Assembly: GCA_959018755.1 (NCBI GenBank)
Contig: CAUEMA010000001.1
Coordinates: 1 to 64,000 of the forward strand
Reading direction: 5' to 3'
Source: an uncultured Collinsella sp.
GTDB lineage: Bacteria > Actinomycetota > Coriobacteriia > Coriobacteriales > Coriobacteriaceae
Length of the DNA stretch: 64,000 bases
The notes under the pieces were generated by a model. It saw only the letters and a list, made by a program, of their open reading frames with translations. It had not been told where the DNA came from and ran no database searches. A program made the translations under genes and the position numbers. This document shows, piece by piece, positions 17,773-26,453 of the stretch (position 1 is its first letter; each line of letters opens with the position of its first letter).

Positions 17773-17903
17773 TCCATCCCTATACGTGACAAAGGGCAGT
17801 CCCTTTGTCACATCCTCAACGGGCCGGCGACTCGGTCCAAACCACGGTAACCCTGCGAGCGCCCGGCAATGTGGCGCCGCAAAAATCGAAAGGAATGTGT
17901 CAG

Positions 17904-18887
17904 ATGTACGAGATCGACCTTAACCTCCCTAAGCAGATCGTCGCTGACGTCCTGTCCAACCACGAGATCCACAGCGTCGCTTTCGTCGGCTGCGGCGCCT
18001 CCATGTCCGACCTTTACCCCGCCAAGTACTTCCTGGCCAACAACACGGACAAGCTGAACGTTCAGATCTTCACTGCTAACGAGTTCAACTACGACACGCC
18101 TTCCTGGGTCAACGAGCACACCTTCGTGATCACCTGCTCCCTCGGTGGCTCCACGCCCGAGACCGTCGAGGCCAACAAGACCGCCAAGAAGCACAACTGC
18201 CCGGTCGTCTCCCTCACCAACAAGGCTGGCTCCGCTCTGACCGTCGACGCTGACTACGTCATCGTTCACGGCTTCCACGCCAACTTCGCTGCCAAGTGCG
18301 AGAAGCCCGGCTATGCCATCGCTCTTGCTGTCGAGATCCTTCAGCAGACCGAGGGTTATGACCACTACGAGGACATGATCACCGGCCTCACCAACGTCTT
18401 TGAGCTCTGCGAGAACGCTGCTCAGTCCTGCAAGGGTCTTGCCAAGCAGTTCGCTCAGGACTTCAAGGACGACAAGATGATCTACTTCATGGCTTCCGGT
18501 GCCTCCGAGAAGATGGCTTATTCTCACGCCGCCTTCCTGTTCACCGAGATGCAGTGGATCGACGCCGCCGCCTACAACACCGGCGAGTACTTCCACGGCC
18601 CGTTCGAGGTCTCCACCGAGGGTAAGCCCTACGTCTTCTTCATGTCCGATGGCGCTACCCGTCCGATGGACGCCCGCGCCCTCACCTTCCTTAAGCGCAT
18701 GGGCGCCAAGGTCGCTCTGATCGACTCCAAGGACTACGGCCTGGCTGACGCTGTGCCCGCGAGCGTCGTCACCTACTTCAACCCGCTGCTGCACCTCGCC
18801 GTTATGCGCGAGTACGGCAACCAGATCGCCGAGGCCCGTCAGCACCCGCTGACCATGCGTCGCTACATGTGGAAGCTTTCCTACTAA
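17904..18887 (+). CDS. SIS-domain sugar-phosphate deglycase-like protein (SIS2)
   Basis: A 327-residue FrlB/GfrE/GfrF-type protein with two SIS folds: GCGASMSDLYPAKYF, CSLGGSTPETVEA and EYFHGPFEV, ending in RRYMWKLSY. It follows the EIIAB-C-D genes, so it should act on the phosphorylated product that this PTS delivers, cleaving it to a hexose phosphate and an amine. The start is ATG 17904, nine bases after AAAGGA; an ATG at 17895 is too close to that site. The substrate is not known. A terminator follows the stop. Confidence 0.83.
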   Translation: MYEIDLNLPKQIVADVLSNHEIHSVAFVGCGASMSDLYPAKYFLANNTDKLNVQIFTANEFNYDTPSWVNEHTFVITCSLGGSTPETVEANKTAKKHNCPVVSLTNKAGSALTVDADYVIVHGFHANFAAKCEKPGYAIALAVEILQQTEGYDHYEDMITGLTNVFELCENAAQSCKGLAKQFAQDFKDDKMIYFMASGASEKMAYSHAAFLFTEMQWIDAAAYNTGEYFHGPFEVSTEGKPYVFFMSDGATRPMDARALTFLKRMGAKVALIDSKDYGLADAVPASVVTYFNPLLHLAVMREYGNQIAEARQHPLTMRRYMWKLSY

Positions 18888-18921
18888 TCACAAGTAAGTA
18901 GACCTTACGGGTTGATTGAGA

Positions 18922-18954
18922 GGGGATGGGGTTTGCGCCCCGTCCCCTTTTTTG
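18922..18954 (+). terminator. Terminator after SIS2
   Basis: The stem GGGGATGGGG pairs with CCCCGTCCCC across a short loop and is followed by TTTTTT. It ends the PTS1-SIS2 operon. Confidence 0.85.
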
Positions 18955-18987
18955 CTTTGGGGAGGGCGTGTCTGTTGCGTCACAAAA

Positions 18988-19032
18988 CCCCAGATAAAAC
19001 CTACCAAAATAAACCTGTCCCTTTTTGGCAGG
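18988..19032. repeat. CCCAGATAAAACCTACC palindromic repeat, copy 1
   Basis: CCCAGATAAAACCTACCAAAA is followed by CCTGTCCCTTTTTGGCAGGT, giving a hairpin between ACCTACCAAAA and TTTTGGCAGGT. Near-identical copies are at 21124-21168 and, inverted, at 29242-29291. Confidence 0.7.
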
Positions 19033-19047
19033 TGGGAGGAGATGCGT

Positions 19048-19677
19048 ATGATCAAGGCAGTGCTGTTTGACATGGACGGCGTGCTGGTCGATACCGAGTG
19101 GTTCTACAACCGTCGTCGCGTGGCATTTATGGAAGAGAAGGGGTTCCACTTTGACGAGATCCCCGATCTTTCGGGGTCTAACGAGCCTGCCATTTGGGAG
19201 GCGCTGGTGCCCGACGATGTTGAGCTGCGCGAGCGTCTGCGCGTGGAGTACAAGCAGGTCTACAGCCCGGTCCACCCCGTTCCGTATGCCGAGCTGCTCA
19301 ACGAGCAGACGGAGCCGGTGATGCGCGAGCTGCACGAGCGCGGCGTGAAATGTGCTATCGCGAGCTCGTCCTATCGCGAGCTGATCGACGAGCTGGTGGA
19401 GATTGCCGGCATCGCCGACGTGATGGATTACACCATCAGCGGTCACGAGTGCAGTGCGTTTAAGCCCGACCCCGAGATCTACCTGCGTGCCATGGAGGCG
19501 CTGGGGGTGGAGCCTGCCGAGTGCCTGGTTATCGAGGATTCGCCTTTAGGCATCGAGGCCGGCAAACGCTCCTGCGCCCGCGTCCTGGCACTGCGTCCGC
19601 ACGAGGGCGTCAACCTCGATCAATCGCGAGCCGATGCCGTTATCGATAATCTGACCGACATTTTGGCCGCTTTGTAG
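19048..19677 (+). CDS. HAD-superfamily hydrolase (beta-phosphoglucomutase-like)
   Basis: A 209-residue HAD subfamily IA protein. Motif I is DMDGVLVDTE (nucleophile and acid Asp), motif II is IASSSY, motif III lysine is in FKPDPEIY, and motif IV is EDSPLGIEA. The cap after motif I is helical, as in phosphatases and phosphoglucomutases that act on hexose phosphates. The start is ATG 19048, with GGGAGGAG seven bases upstream; ATG 19042 is too close. It lies after the SIS2 terminator, but its position suggests a role in sugar-phosphate handling. Confidence 0.87.
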   Translation: MIKAVLFDMDGVLVDTEWFYNRRRVAFMEEKGFHFDEIPDLSGSNEPAIWEALVPDDVELRERLRVEYKQVYSPVHPVPYAELLNEQTEPVMRELHERGVKCAIASSSYRELIDELVEIAGIADVMDYTISGHECSAFKPDPEIYLRAMEALGVEPAECLVIEDSPLGIEAGKRSCARVLALRPHEGVNLDQSRADAVIDNLTDILAAL

Positions 19678-20032
19678 TGTCAATCCGCCGCGAGAAGCAC
19701 GGGTTCAAACGTTTTTTGCGGTGGACTGGCTCAATTTGGTTTCGATTTTGATCCGTTCGGCTTCGATTCGGGCTAAGTGAGTAGACTTTTTGGCGCGGGC
19801 CGAGCACAATGCATATCTTCCTTTGTAAAACCGCAGGTCACAGGGGTGGCGGTCTTGGGTGTGCTCGGCAGATCGTAAAAAGTCTACTCACTTGTAATTT
19901 GGGCCTTTGGTCGTGGGGGTTGTTGGTCCCGCTTTGGTTGTCGAAGGAGGGTGAATTGAAGCGCCCCCGCACGCTCCATGCTACAATCGCGGGCATGCCT
20001 CACAACTAGATCTGCCTTCGAAAGGAGCCTCC
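19678..20032. other. Intergenic region with a long inverted repeat
   Basis: The region holds the inverted repeat at 19775-19893 and the leader of the YitT-family gene (AAAGGAG before GTG 20033). No other gene is supported. Confidence 0.6.
19775..19893. repeat. Long inverted repeat (33-base arms)
   Basis: Arms at 19775-19807 (AAGTGAGTAGACTTTTT... CCGAGCAC) and 19861-19893 are complementary except for a few bases in the middle. The 53-base centre contains a smaller ACCGC/GCGGT hairpin. The element is one of several unrelated-looking long palindromes in this window. Confidence 0.8.
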
Positions 20033-21040
20033 GTGGCGAACGCCATCGATCAGCTCACGGACCGCGTGCTCGTGCTCGGCCGCCTCACCATCGTCCGCCG
20101 CGCCATCACCGCCGTGGCGGTCACCATTTCCGCCGTTCTCCAGACATTTCTGATCCAGGCGTTCATTCGGCCCGCCGACCTGCTTCCGAGTGGTCTCACC
20201 GGCGTCGCGGTCCTGCTCGATCGCGTTACCTCGCTTGGCGGCGTTCACATCGACATCTCGCTCGGTATGCTTGCGCTCAACATCCCCGTGGCGCTCCTAT
20301 GCTGGAGCGGCATTAGCAAGCGCTTCGTCATCTTCTCGATGATGCAGGTCGTGCTCTCGTCGCTGTTCCTCAACGTCTTTCACTTCGCCCCGTTTTTGGG
20401 CGACAAGATCATGCTCATCATTTTTGGCGGCGTGGTCTCGGGTCTGGGCGCTGCCATCGCGCTCAAGTCCGGCGCATCCACCGGCGGCACCGACTTTATC
20501 GCGCTGTGGGTCTCCAACCACACGGGCAAGACCATCTGGGGCGTCATCTTTGGTTTCAACTGCTTTATCCTGGCGATCTTTGGCTTTATGTTTGGCTGGG
20601 ACAAGGCGGCGTACTCCATCGTGTTCCAGTTTATTTCGACCAAGACCATTGACAGCTTCTATCGTCGCTACGATCGCGTGACGCTGCAGATCACGACGCG
20701 CAAGGCGGACGAGGTCATGACCGCCTATGTTGACCATTTTCAGCACGGCATTAGCTGCGCCGAGGTCATCGGCGGATACAGCCGCGAAAAGATGTACCTG
20801 CTGCACGCCGTTGTCTCGACCTACGAGAGTCAGGACATTATCAAGCTGGTGTGCGACATTGATCCCGGCGCCGTGATCAACGTGTTCCACACGCTCAACT
20901 TTGTGGGCGGCTGGTGGGGCGGTCATGTCGACGAGCCCATGCCCACGGCCGTTCCCGATCCCGACAAGCCCGCACGCATGGCCAGCAGGCAGGCGCGCCT
21001 CAGCGAGCAGGACAGCCTGCAGCAGGACGACGGCAGGTAG
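20033..21040 (+). CDS. YitT-family (DUF161/DUF2179) membrane protein
   Basis: A 335-residue protein. About five hydrophobic segments (residues 20-190) form the YitT membrane region, with LPSGLTGVAVLLDR and the conserved GASTGGTDFIALWVS. A cytoplasmic DUF2179 domain (about 215-285: VTLQITTRKADEVMTAYVDHFQHG... HAVVSTYESQDI) follows, and then a charged tail. The start is GTG 20033 behind AAAGGAG. The function of the family is not established; transport or sensing has been proposed. A strong terminator follows. Confidence 0.88.
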   Translation: MANAIDQLTDRVLVLGRLTIVRRAITAVAVTISAVLQTFLIQAFIRPADLLPSGLTGVAVLLDRVTSLGGVHIDISLGMLALNIPVALLCWSGISKRFVIFSMMQVVLSSLFLNVFHFAPFLGDKIMLIIFGGVVSGLGAAIALKSGASTGGTDFIALWVSNHTGKTIWGVIFGFNCFILAIFGFMFGWDKAAYSIVFQFISTKTIDSFYRRYDRVTLQITTRKADEVMTAYVDHFQHGISCAEVIGGYSREKMYLLHAVVSTYESQDIIKLVCDIDPGAVINVFHTLNFVGGWWGGHVDEPMPTAVPDPDKPARMASRQARLSEQDSLQQDDGR

Positions 21041-21081
21041 GGTATTGGCATTTTGCCGGCCTGGCGCAACCCTTCCGAACG

Positions 21082-21125
21082 AGCCCCTCGAAAGCCTCGC
21101 TGCTTTCGAGGGGCTTTCGTTTTCC
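21082..21125 (+). terminator. Terminator after the YitT-family gene
   Basis: A perfect 14-bp stem (AGCCCCTCGAAAGC and its complement) with a six-base loop is followed by TTCGTTTT. Confidence 0.88.
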
Positions 21126-21168
21126 CAGATAAAACCTACCAAAATGAAGCTGTCGCTTTTTGGTAGGG
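21124..21168. repeat. CCCAGATAAAACCTACC palindromic repeat, copy 2
   Basis: CCCAGATAAAACCTACCAAAA leads to TTTTTGGTAGGG. It is the same family as 18988-19032, with compensating differences in the stem (GGTAGG here, GGCAGG there). Confidence 0.7.
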
Positions 21169-21209
21169 AGGGTGTATCGTTTTATCATTATGAGGTAACA
21201 TGAAACTAG

Positions 21210-21225
21210 ACGTTATATACGTATT
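21210..21225. promoter_or_regulatory. ACGTTATATACGTAT operator of the GntR gene
   Basis: A near-perfect palindrome (ACGT-TATAT-ACGT) lies 50 bases before a GntR start codon and shares the ATAACGT half-site seen at other sugar genes. Autoregulation is likely. Confidence 0.55.
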
Positions 21226-21259
21226 AGTTATTTCGATATTTCGATAAGAGTGATTAGAT

Positions 21260-21979
21260 ATGCCTGCGCCTAAAAATGCACCGCTTTACCAGCAGATTTA
21301 CGACGAAATCAAGGATGCGATCGAGAAAGGTGTTTATGCGCCCAAGGAGCGTATTCCGTCCGAGCTTGAGCTGGCCGAGCAGTACGAGGTGAGCCGAATT
21401 ACGGTGCGCCGCGCCGTCGAGGAGCTGTGCTCTGATGGCTACCTGGTTAAGCAGCAGGGCCGTGGCACCTTTGTTTCCACGCCGCACATCAATCGCCAGT
21501 TTCACGCCTCGACGCTGCAGACGTTTACCGCGCTGTGTGCCGATAATGGCATGAAGGCGGGCGCGCATGTGGTCGATCGCCAGATTGTGCCGGCACGTCA
21601 AAACGAGATGGAGTTCTTTGGCCTGCAAAAGGACGCGCTGCTGCTGCATATTAAGCGCGTGCGTACAGCCGACGGCGAGCCCATCTTTGAGGAGAACATC
21701 TTTGTGCCGTTTGATGCCTACCGTGAGCTGTTGACGGCCGATCTTGAGGACAAGTCGATTTTTGCCGAGGTCGAGCGTGTTGGCGGAACGCCGATTGTCT
21801 CGGTTGGCTACCGCACGGTCGAGGCCGTTCGTGCCAATACCGAGCAGGCGGCCGAGTTGGGCGTTGCTCCGCACGATCCGCTGCTCAACCTGCGTGCCAG
21901 CTTTACCGGTCCCAATGGCGAGCCGGTCCTGATGGGTAAGCAGTACTACGTGGGATCGCGCTACGTTATGGTGATGTAG
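21260..21979 (+). CDS. GntR/UTRA-family transcriptional regulator
   Basis: A 239-residue regulator. The winged helix is at about 8-75 (ERIPSELELAEQYEVSRITVRRAVEELCSDGYLVKQQGRGTFV), followed by a UTRA ligand domain with GEPIFEENIFVPFDAY and a C-terminal YYVGSRYVMVM. It carries its own ATAACGT-type palindrome upstream. It is a candidate regulator of PTS operon 1 and the EamA gene, which bear the same motif. Confidence 0.92.
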   Translation: MPAPKNAPLYQQIYDEIKDAIEKGVYAPKERIPSELELAEQYEVSRITVRRAVEELCSDGYLVKQQGRGTFVSTPHINRQFHASTLQTFTALCADNGMKAGAHVVDRQIVPARQNEMEFFGLQKDALLLHIKRVRTADGEPIFEENIFVPFDAYRELLTADLEDKSIFAEVERVGGTPIVSVGYRTVEAVRANTEQAAELGVAPHDPLLNLRASFTGPNGEPVLMGKQYYVGSRYVMVM

Positions 21980-21980
21980 G

Positions 21981-22050
21981 GTTGGTTCCGCCGTTCTAAC
22001 GAACGGCGGACCGGCCGACGCTGCAAACGCCTCTAAGCGGCAATCTGCAG
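21981..22050. repeat. Dispersed compound repeat, short copy B
   Basis: It has the GTTCCGCCGTTC hairpin and GCCGACGCTGC block found at 13517 and 52614, but it breaks off at AATCTGCAG, where a different palindrome begins. Confidence 0.65.
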
Positions 22051-22052
22051 AA

Positions 22053-22120
22053 TGAGCGTGGATAATCTCCCGTTTTTGGCTCAATGGTGGGTCCAAAGTG
22101 GGAGATTATCCACGCTCATC
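22053..22120. repeat. Inverted repeat with AGCGTGGATAATCTCCC arms
   Basis: ATGAGCGTGGATAATCTCCC at 22053 is repeated inverted at 22101-22120. Related single arms (TCCACGCTC or GAGCGTGGAT) recur at 22133, 34507 and 44763. Confidence 0.75.
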
Positions 22121-22245
22121 AGGAAAGTGTCCAAAAATCCACGCTCGTTCGCCTTGGATTACGTTGCCCGTGGCCGATGGCGGCGCGGCACCGGTCCGCG
22201 TGGCGGCGTATAATCGGCGGCAGATGACTTGAACGTTAGGAAACC

Positions 22246-24228
22246 ATGACCGATAGCATGCAGCAGATGGCGCTCGACACGCTCGGCGCCCATTTTGGCT
22301 ACACCTCGTTTCGCCCGGGACAGGACCGCATGGTCGATGCGATCCTTGCCGGTCGCGATGCGTTGGGTGTTATGCCCACGGGTGCCGGCAAGTCCATTTG
22401 CTACCAGGTGCCCGCGCTCATGCTGCCCGGCATCACCTTTGTGGTGAGTCCGCTGCTGTCGCTTATGGAGGACCAGACCCGTGCGTTGCTCGCGGCGGGT
22501 GCGCGACCCAGCTATCTCAACTCTAGCCTTACCCCGGCCCAGCAAAACACCGTGCTCAAGCGTGCTCGTGAGGGGCGCTACCAGCTTATGTATGTGGCGC
22601 CCGAGCGCCTGCTCGAGCCGCGTTTTTTGGCCTTTGCGCAGGAGGCCGCGGCGGACGGCGGCATTGGCGTGCCGCTCGTGGCCATTGACGAGGCCCACTG
22701 CGTGAGCCAATGGGGCCAGGATTTCCGCCCCGCCTACCTGCAGATTCGCGAGTTCATCGATTCCCTGCCGCAGCGCCCTATCGTGGCAGCCTTTACCGCT
22801 ACGGCGACCGAGCGTGTGCGCGCGGACATTCAGCAGATGCTCGGCCTGCAAAACCCCGCGACGGTGGTGACGGGCTTCGATCGCAAGAACCTCTACTTTG
22901 GTTGCGAGGAGATGGGCGACAAGGCCAAGACCGCCTGGGTGCGCGACTATGTGATTGCGCATTCGGGCGAGAGCGGCATCGTGTATTGCTCGACCCGCAA
23001 GACGGTCGATGCGCTGGCGGGCGAGCTTGCCGGGGCGCTGGGCCCCAGCGGCATTCGCGTTGGCCACTACCATGCCGGCATGGGCAACGACGCCCGTCGT
23101 CAAAGCCAGCGCGCCTTTATCGACGACGATATTCAGGTGATGGTTGCCACCAATGCCTTTGGCATGGGTATCGACAAGCCCAACGTGCGCTACGTGATTC
23201 ATAACAACGTGCCCGAGAGCATCGAGGCCTACTACCAAGAGGCAGGTCGCGCCGGTCGCGATGGCGACCCGGCAAGCTGCCACTTGCTGTGGAACGGTAA
23301 CGATTTTCGCATGCGCCGCTTTTTAATCGACCGCGGCGATGCCGCCGATGAGGCGCTTGACGACGAGCAGCGCGCGTGGGCGCTCCAGAATCGATATCGT
23401 CTGCTCAGCCAGATGGAGGGCTATTGCAATACCACCGGCTGCCTGCGCGAATATATGTTGCGCTACTTTGGCGACGAGGCCGCGGCCGAGCATGCTGCCG
23501 CGGCTGGTGCGGGCGCCACCGCCACGGACGAGGCCGAGGGCTGCGGCAACTGCAGCAACTGCCTCACGCAGTTCGAGGTCGAGGACGTCACCGATATGGC
23601 CCGCGCCGCTGTGCGCTATGTGGCCACGCGACCCATGCGCTTTGGCAAGTCGCTCATCGCCGACGTGCTCCACGGCGGCAACACCGAGCGCATTCGCCAG
23701 ATGCATCTGGACGAGGACCACGGCTACGGTGAGCTGTCGAGCGAATCGGTCGGGCGCATCAAGGACATTATCGGCCAGCTGTGCGGCCGCGGTTATCTGG
23801 CTACCTCGCAGGGGCAGTACCCGGTCGTGGGGCTAGGCCCGCGCGCTGGCGAGGTCGAGGACGAGGCGTTCACCTTTACCGTTAAGCGTCGCGCGTCCAA
23901 GCGCAAGGCCTCGGCCCGCGCCCGTCGTGCGGTGGATCTGCTGCGCGAGGAGGCCGAGCTGGATCAGCGCCCGCGCGTGGGTGACGACGCCGAGCTGTTC
24001 GAGCGCCTGCGCGCCCTGCGCAAGGAGATCTCGACCGAGCTGGAGATGGCGCCGTACATGGTCTTTTCCGACAAGGCTCTGCGCGGTCTGTGCCGCCTAC
24101 GCCCGCAGACGCGCGACGAGCTTATCCAGGTCAACGGCATCGGCGAGAAAAAGGCCGACGCCTTTGGCGAGCAGTTTATGGCGGCGATTGAAGAGTTTGA
24201 GTCCGAGCATGCACGGGATGGAGCGTAA
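22246..24228 (+). CDS. recQ: ATP-dependent DNA helicase RecQ
   Basis: A 660-residue 3'-5' helicase for recombination and repair. Walker A MPTGAGKS is near residue 45, the DEAH box (IDEAHC) near 148, and motif VI QEAGRAGRDG near 330. The zinc-binding domain has a first Cys pair around 394-399 (CNTTGC) and a second in CGNCSNC near 432-438. Winged-helix and HRDC domains follow, HRDC at about 580-655 (LFERLRALRKEIS... LIQVNGIGEKKADAFG). Length and domain order are normal. The stop overlaps the start of the next GntR gene. Confidence 0.96.
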   Translation: MTDSMQQMALDTLGAHFGYTSFRPGQDRMVDAILAGRDALGVMPTGAGKSICYQVPALMLPGITFVVSPLLSLMEDQTRALLAAGARPSYLNSSLTPAQQNTVLKRAREGRYQLMYVAPERLLEPRFLAFAQEAAADGGIGVPLVAIDEAHCVSQWGQDFRPAYLQIREFIDSLPQRPIVAAFTATATERVRADIQQMLGLQNPATVVTGFDRKNLYFGCEEMGDKAKTAWVRDYVIAHSGESGIVYCSTRKTVDALAGELAGALGPSGIRVGHYHAGMGNDARRQSQRAFIDDDIQVMVATNAFGMGIDKPNVRYVIHNNVPESIEAYYQEAGRAGRDGDPASCHLLWNGNDFRMRRFLIDRGDAADEALDDEQRAWALQNRYRLLSQMEGYCNTTGCLREYMLRYFGDEAAAEHAAAAGAGATATDEAEGCGNCSNCLTQFEVEDVTDMARAAVRYVATRPMRFGKSLIADVLHGGNTERIRQMHLDEDHGYGELSSESVGRIKDIIGQLCGRGYLATSQGQYPVVGLGPRAGEVEDEAFTFTVKRRASKRKASARARRAVDLLREEAELDQRPRVGDDAELFERLRALRKEISTELEMAPYMVFSDKALRGLCRLRPQTRDELIQVNGIGEKKADAFGEQFMAAIEEFESEHARDGA

Positions 24229-24986
24229 TGATGGCATCCGACGATAAAACCGAGCGCACTGAGGTGTCCGCCGTGCCGCTGTACCAGCAGGTAATGGACG
24301 ACCTAAAGGGCGAGATCGCGCGTGGCGTGTACGCATCCGGCTCGCGCATTCCTTCCGAGATGGAGCTCGCGAAGTCTTACGGCGTGGGGCGCGTCACCGT
24401 GCGCCGCGCCATCGAGGAGCTGTCGCGCGCGGGGTATCTCAACCGCCAGCAGGGGAGGGGCACGTTTGTGTGCGCGCCCAAGCTCAAGCGCAAGATTGTC
24501 CAGAAGGGTGACGTTCAGAGCTTTTCCGAGGGTTGCGCTGCCAATGATATGGTGGCCGGAGCACGCCTGGTGTCGCGCACGGTGGTTGCGGCGACGCGCG
24601 AGGACGCGGCGTTTTTTGGGGTGGAACCCGGCTGCGAGCTCATCGTTGTCGAGCGCGTGCGCACGGCAGACGGCGTGCCCGTCATGCTCGAGAACAACGC
24701 CTTTGTGCTGGCCGACCATCCCTATTTGCAGACGCTTGCCGACAAGGACCTCACGGACAATTCCATCTTTGCACTCGTTGCCGAGCATTCGGGCCGCGCG
24801 CCGCTCAAGTCCGACCCCTGTACTGTGGAGATTGCGCTTGCCGATGCTCAGGCGGCCCCGCTGATGGAGGTGCCGGTCGGCGAGCCGCTCTTCTATATGG
24901 AGGCATACTTTACCGATGCGGACGGGCGGCCCCTGCTACTCGGACGCCAAAAGATCGTGGGCTCGCGCTACGTGTTCGACATCTAA
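24228..24986 (+). CDS. GntR/UTRA-family transcriptional regulator
   Basis: A 252-residue regulator. The winged helix is at about 15-85 (SRIPSEMELAKSYGVGRVTVRRAIEELSRAGYLNRQQGRGTFV), followed by a UTRA domain. Its ATG overlaps the recQ stop by one base (TAATG), so it is translated by coupling; ATG 24231 is an alternative start. The downstream gap to SIS3 holds two ATAGAAC-type repeat pairs, which makes this the likely regulator of SIS3. Confidence 0.92.
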   Translation: MMASDDKTERTEVSAVPLYQQVMDDLKGEIARGVYASGSRIPSEMELAKSYGVGRVTVRRAIEELSRAGYLNRQQGRGTFVCAPKLKRKIVQKGDVQSFSEGCAANDMVAGARLVSRTVVAATREDAAFFGVEPGCELIVVERVRTADGVPVMLENNAFVLADHPYLQTLADKDLTDNSIFALVAEHSGRAPLKSDPCTVEIALADAQAAPLMEVPVGEPLFYMEAYFTDADGRPLLLGRQKIVGSRYVFDI

Positions 24987-24995
24987 CGTCCACAG

Positions 24996-25074
24996 ATAGA
25001 ACAATATAGAACAAGTTTGGTGAAATGACTTCACGGGTGTCGTCGTGCGTGCTATAAATAGGACAACATAGAAC
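24996..25074. promoter_or_regulatory. ATAGAAC repeat pairs before SIS3
   Basis: ATAGAACAATATAGAAC lies at 24996-25012 and ATAGGACAACATAGAAC at 25058-25074. Each pair has a 10-base period, and the pairs are 62 bases apart. They are probable GntR operators, and they differ from the TGTAT and ATAACGT sites. Confidence 0.65.
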
Positions 25075-25130
25075 GACCGCAGGTACGAGCTGCCGTCGTT
25101 CAAAACCGCCACACAAGGAGGAGCATCACC

Positions 25131-26099
25131 ATGAACGCACACGATCTGATTCAGGAAATTATCGAGCGCAAGGGCAAGATCGAGAACGTCTTTTGGATCG
25201 CCTGCGGCGGTTCGATGATCGACCTGATGCCGGCCAACGAGTTGCTCAAGCGCGAAGCAACCACGTTTACCTCGACGGTCTACACGGCGCGCGAGTTTTG
25301 CCTGATGGCTCCCAAGAGTCTTGGCGAGAAGTCGCTCGTCATCGCCTGCAGCCACAGCGGCAACACGCAGGAGGTCGTCGACGGCTGCGAGATGGCGCTG
25401 ACAGCCGGCGCCGAGGTCGTGGCCATGACCGACTGCGAGGGCTCAAAGATCGATAACGGCAAGTGGACTACCTGGGTCTATCCGTGGGGCGAAGGCGTGC
25501 CGCAGGCCGAGGTACCGCAGGGTATCGGCGCTCTGATCGCCGCCGAACTGCTCGACCAGCAGGAGGGCTACGAGGCGCTTGCCGACATGTACGCCGGCCT
25601 TAAGCAGATGGATGCGCTGCTGCCCGCTGCCCGCGAGAAGGTCAACGCCGAGCTGGGCGATCGCTTTGCCGAGCTCTGCCAGCAGCACGAGTTCTTCTAT
25701 ATCCTGGGTTCCGGCCCCAACTTTAGCCAGACCTACGCCATGGCCATCTGCTCGCTTATGGAGATGCAGTGGCAGCACTGCTGCTATATCCACTCCGGCG
25801 AGTACTTCCACGGCCCGTTTGAGGCCACCGAGCCCGGCGTGTTCTACTTTGTGCAGCTCGGATCGGGCGAGTGCCGCCCCATGGAGGAGCGTGCGCTCGC
25901 GTTCCTCAACACGCACACCGATACGGTCATGGTGCTCGATGCGCTCGAGTACGGCGTGGGCGACGTGCCTGCCAGCGTGCGTTCGTACCTGGAACCGATC
26001 TTCTTCTACAACATGAGCTGCGAGCTGCGTGCCGCTCGCGGCAAGGTATTCGACCACAGCCCCGAGGTTCGTCGCTACATGGGTATCGAGCAGTACTAA
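25131..26099 (+). CDS. SIS-domain sugar-phosphate deglycase-like protein (SIS3)
   Basis: A 322-residue protein of the FrlB/GfrE/GfrF type: ACGGSMIDLMPANELL, CSHSGNTQEVVDG and EYFHGPFEA, ending in RRYMGIEQY. Two SIS folds are expected, with the active site at the dimer interface. AAGGAGGAG precedes the ATG. It stands alone with its GntR gene and has no PTS nearby, so it must depend on a transporter encoded elsewhere or share one of the two PTS sets. Confidence 0.82.
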   Translation: MNAHDLIQEIIERKGKIENVFWIACGGSMIDLMPANELLKREATTFTSTVYTAREFCLMAPKSLGEKSLVIACSHSGNTQEVVDGCEMALTAGAEVVAMTDCEGSKIDNGKWTTWVYPWGEGVPQAEVPQGIGALIAAELLDQQEGYEALADMYAGLKQMDALLPAAREKVNAELGDRFAELCQQHEFFYILGSGPNFSQTYAMAICSLMEMQWQHCCYIHSGEYFHGPFEATEPGVFYFVQLGSGECRPMEERALAFLNTHTDTVMVLDALEYGVGDVPASVRSYLEPIFFYNMSCELRAARGKVFDHSPEVRRYMGIEQY

Positions 26100-26210
26100 T
26101 CGAGCGGTATTAAGTTACCGGGATAACAACTTCTCACGTCGGGGCCTACGCTAAGCGCAGGCCCCGTTTGCGTTGCGATGACCGGTTTTGTTTGTCGAAA
26201 AACGAAGTCA

Positions 26211-26378
26211 AATACTTTTCCCGAGAAGTGAACGACCTATTTTGGACCCTCGAAGCATCGACACTTTTTGGCGCCAAAACCGCAGGAAAATCTCAATGAA
26301 ACTGCAGGAAATGGCTCCCATAAAGTGTCGATGCTCCGGGGGCTCGATTTTGCTCGTTCACTTCTCGGGGAAAGTATT
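26211..26378. repeat. Long imperfect inverted repeat (about 60-base arms)
   Basis: The arm starting AATACTTTTCCCGAGAAGTG pairs with the arm ending CACTTCTCGGGGAAAGTATT; further in, AGCATCGACACTTT pairs with AAAGTGTCGATGCT. A short unpaired part interrupts the arms. It is the longest palindrome in the window. Confidence 0.82.
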
Positions 26379-26412
26379 AGACCTAAATGTGCGAGCGTGT
26401 TGCATGAGTCGA

Positions 26413-26453
26413 AAAGCGGGCTGCGCCGGGGATTTCCGGCGCAGCCCGCTTAG
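26413..26453 (-). terminator. Terminator of the 2-hydroxyacid dehydrogenase gene
   Basis: A 16-bp stem (AGCGGGCTGCGCCGG and its complement) is followed on the minus strand by TTTTC, 40 bases after the stop codon. Confidence 0.85.

Noticed and set aside
12515..18887. SIS proteins as glucosamine-6-phosphate synthase or isomerase
   Set aside because: There is no glutaminase domain, and the length, the HGPFE/HGTIE motif and the PTS and FrlD-like context fit deglycases better.
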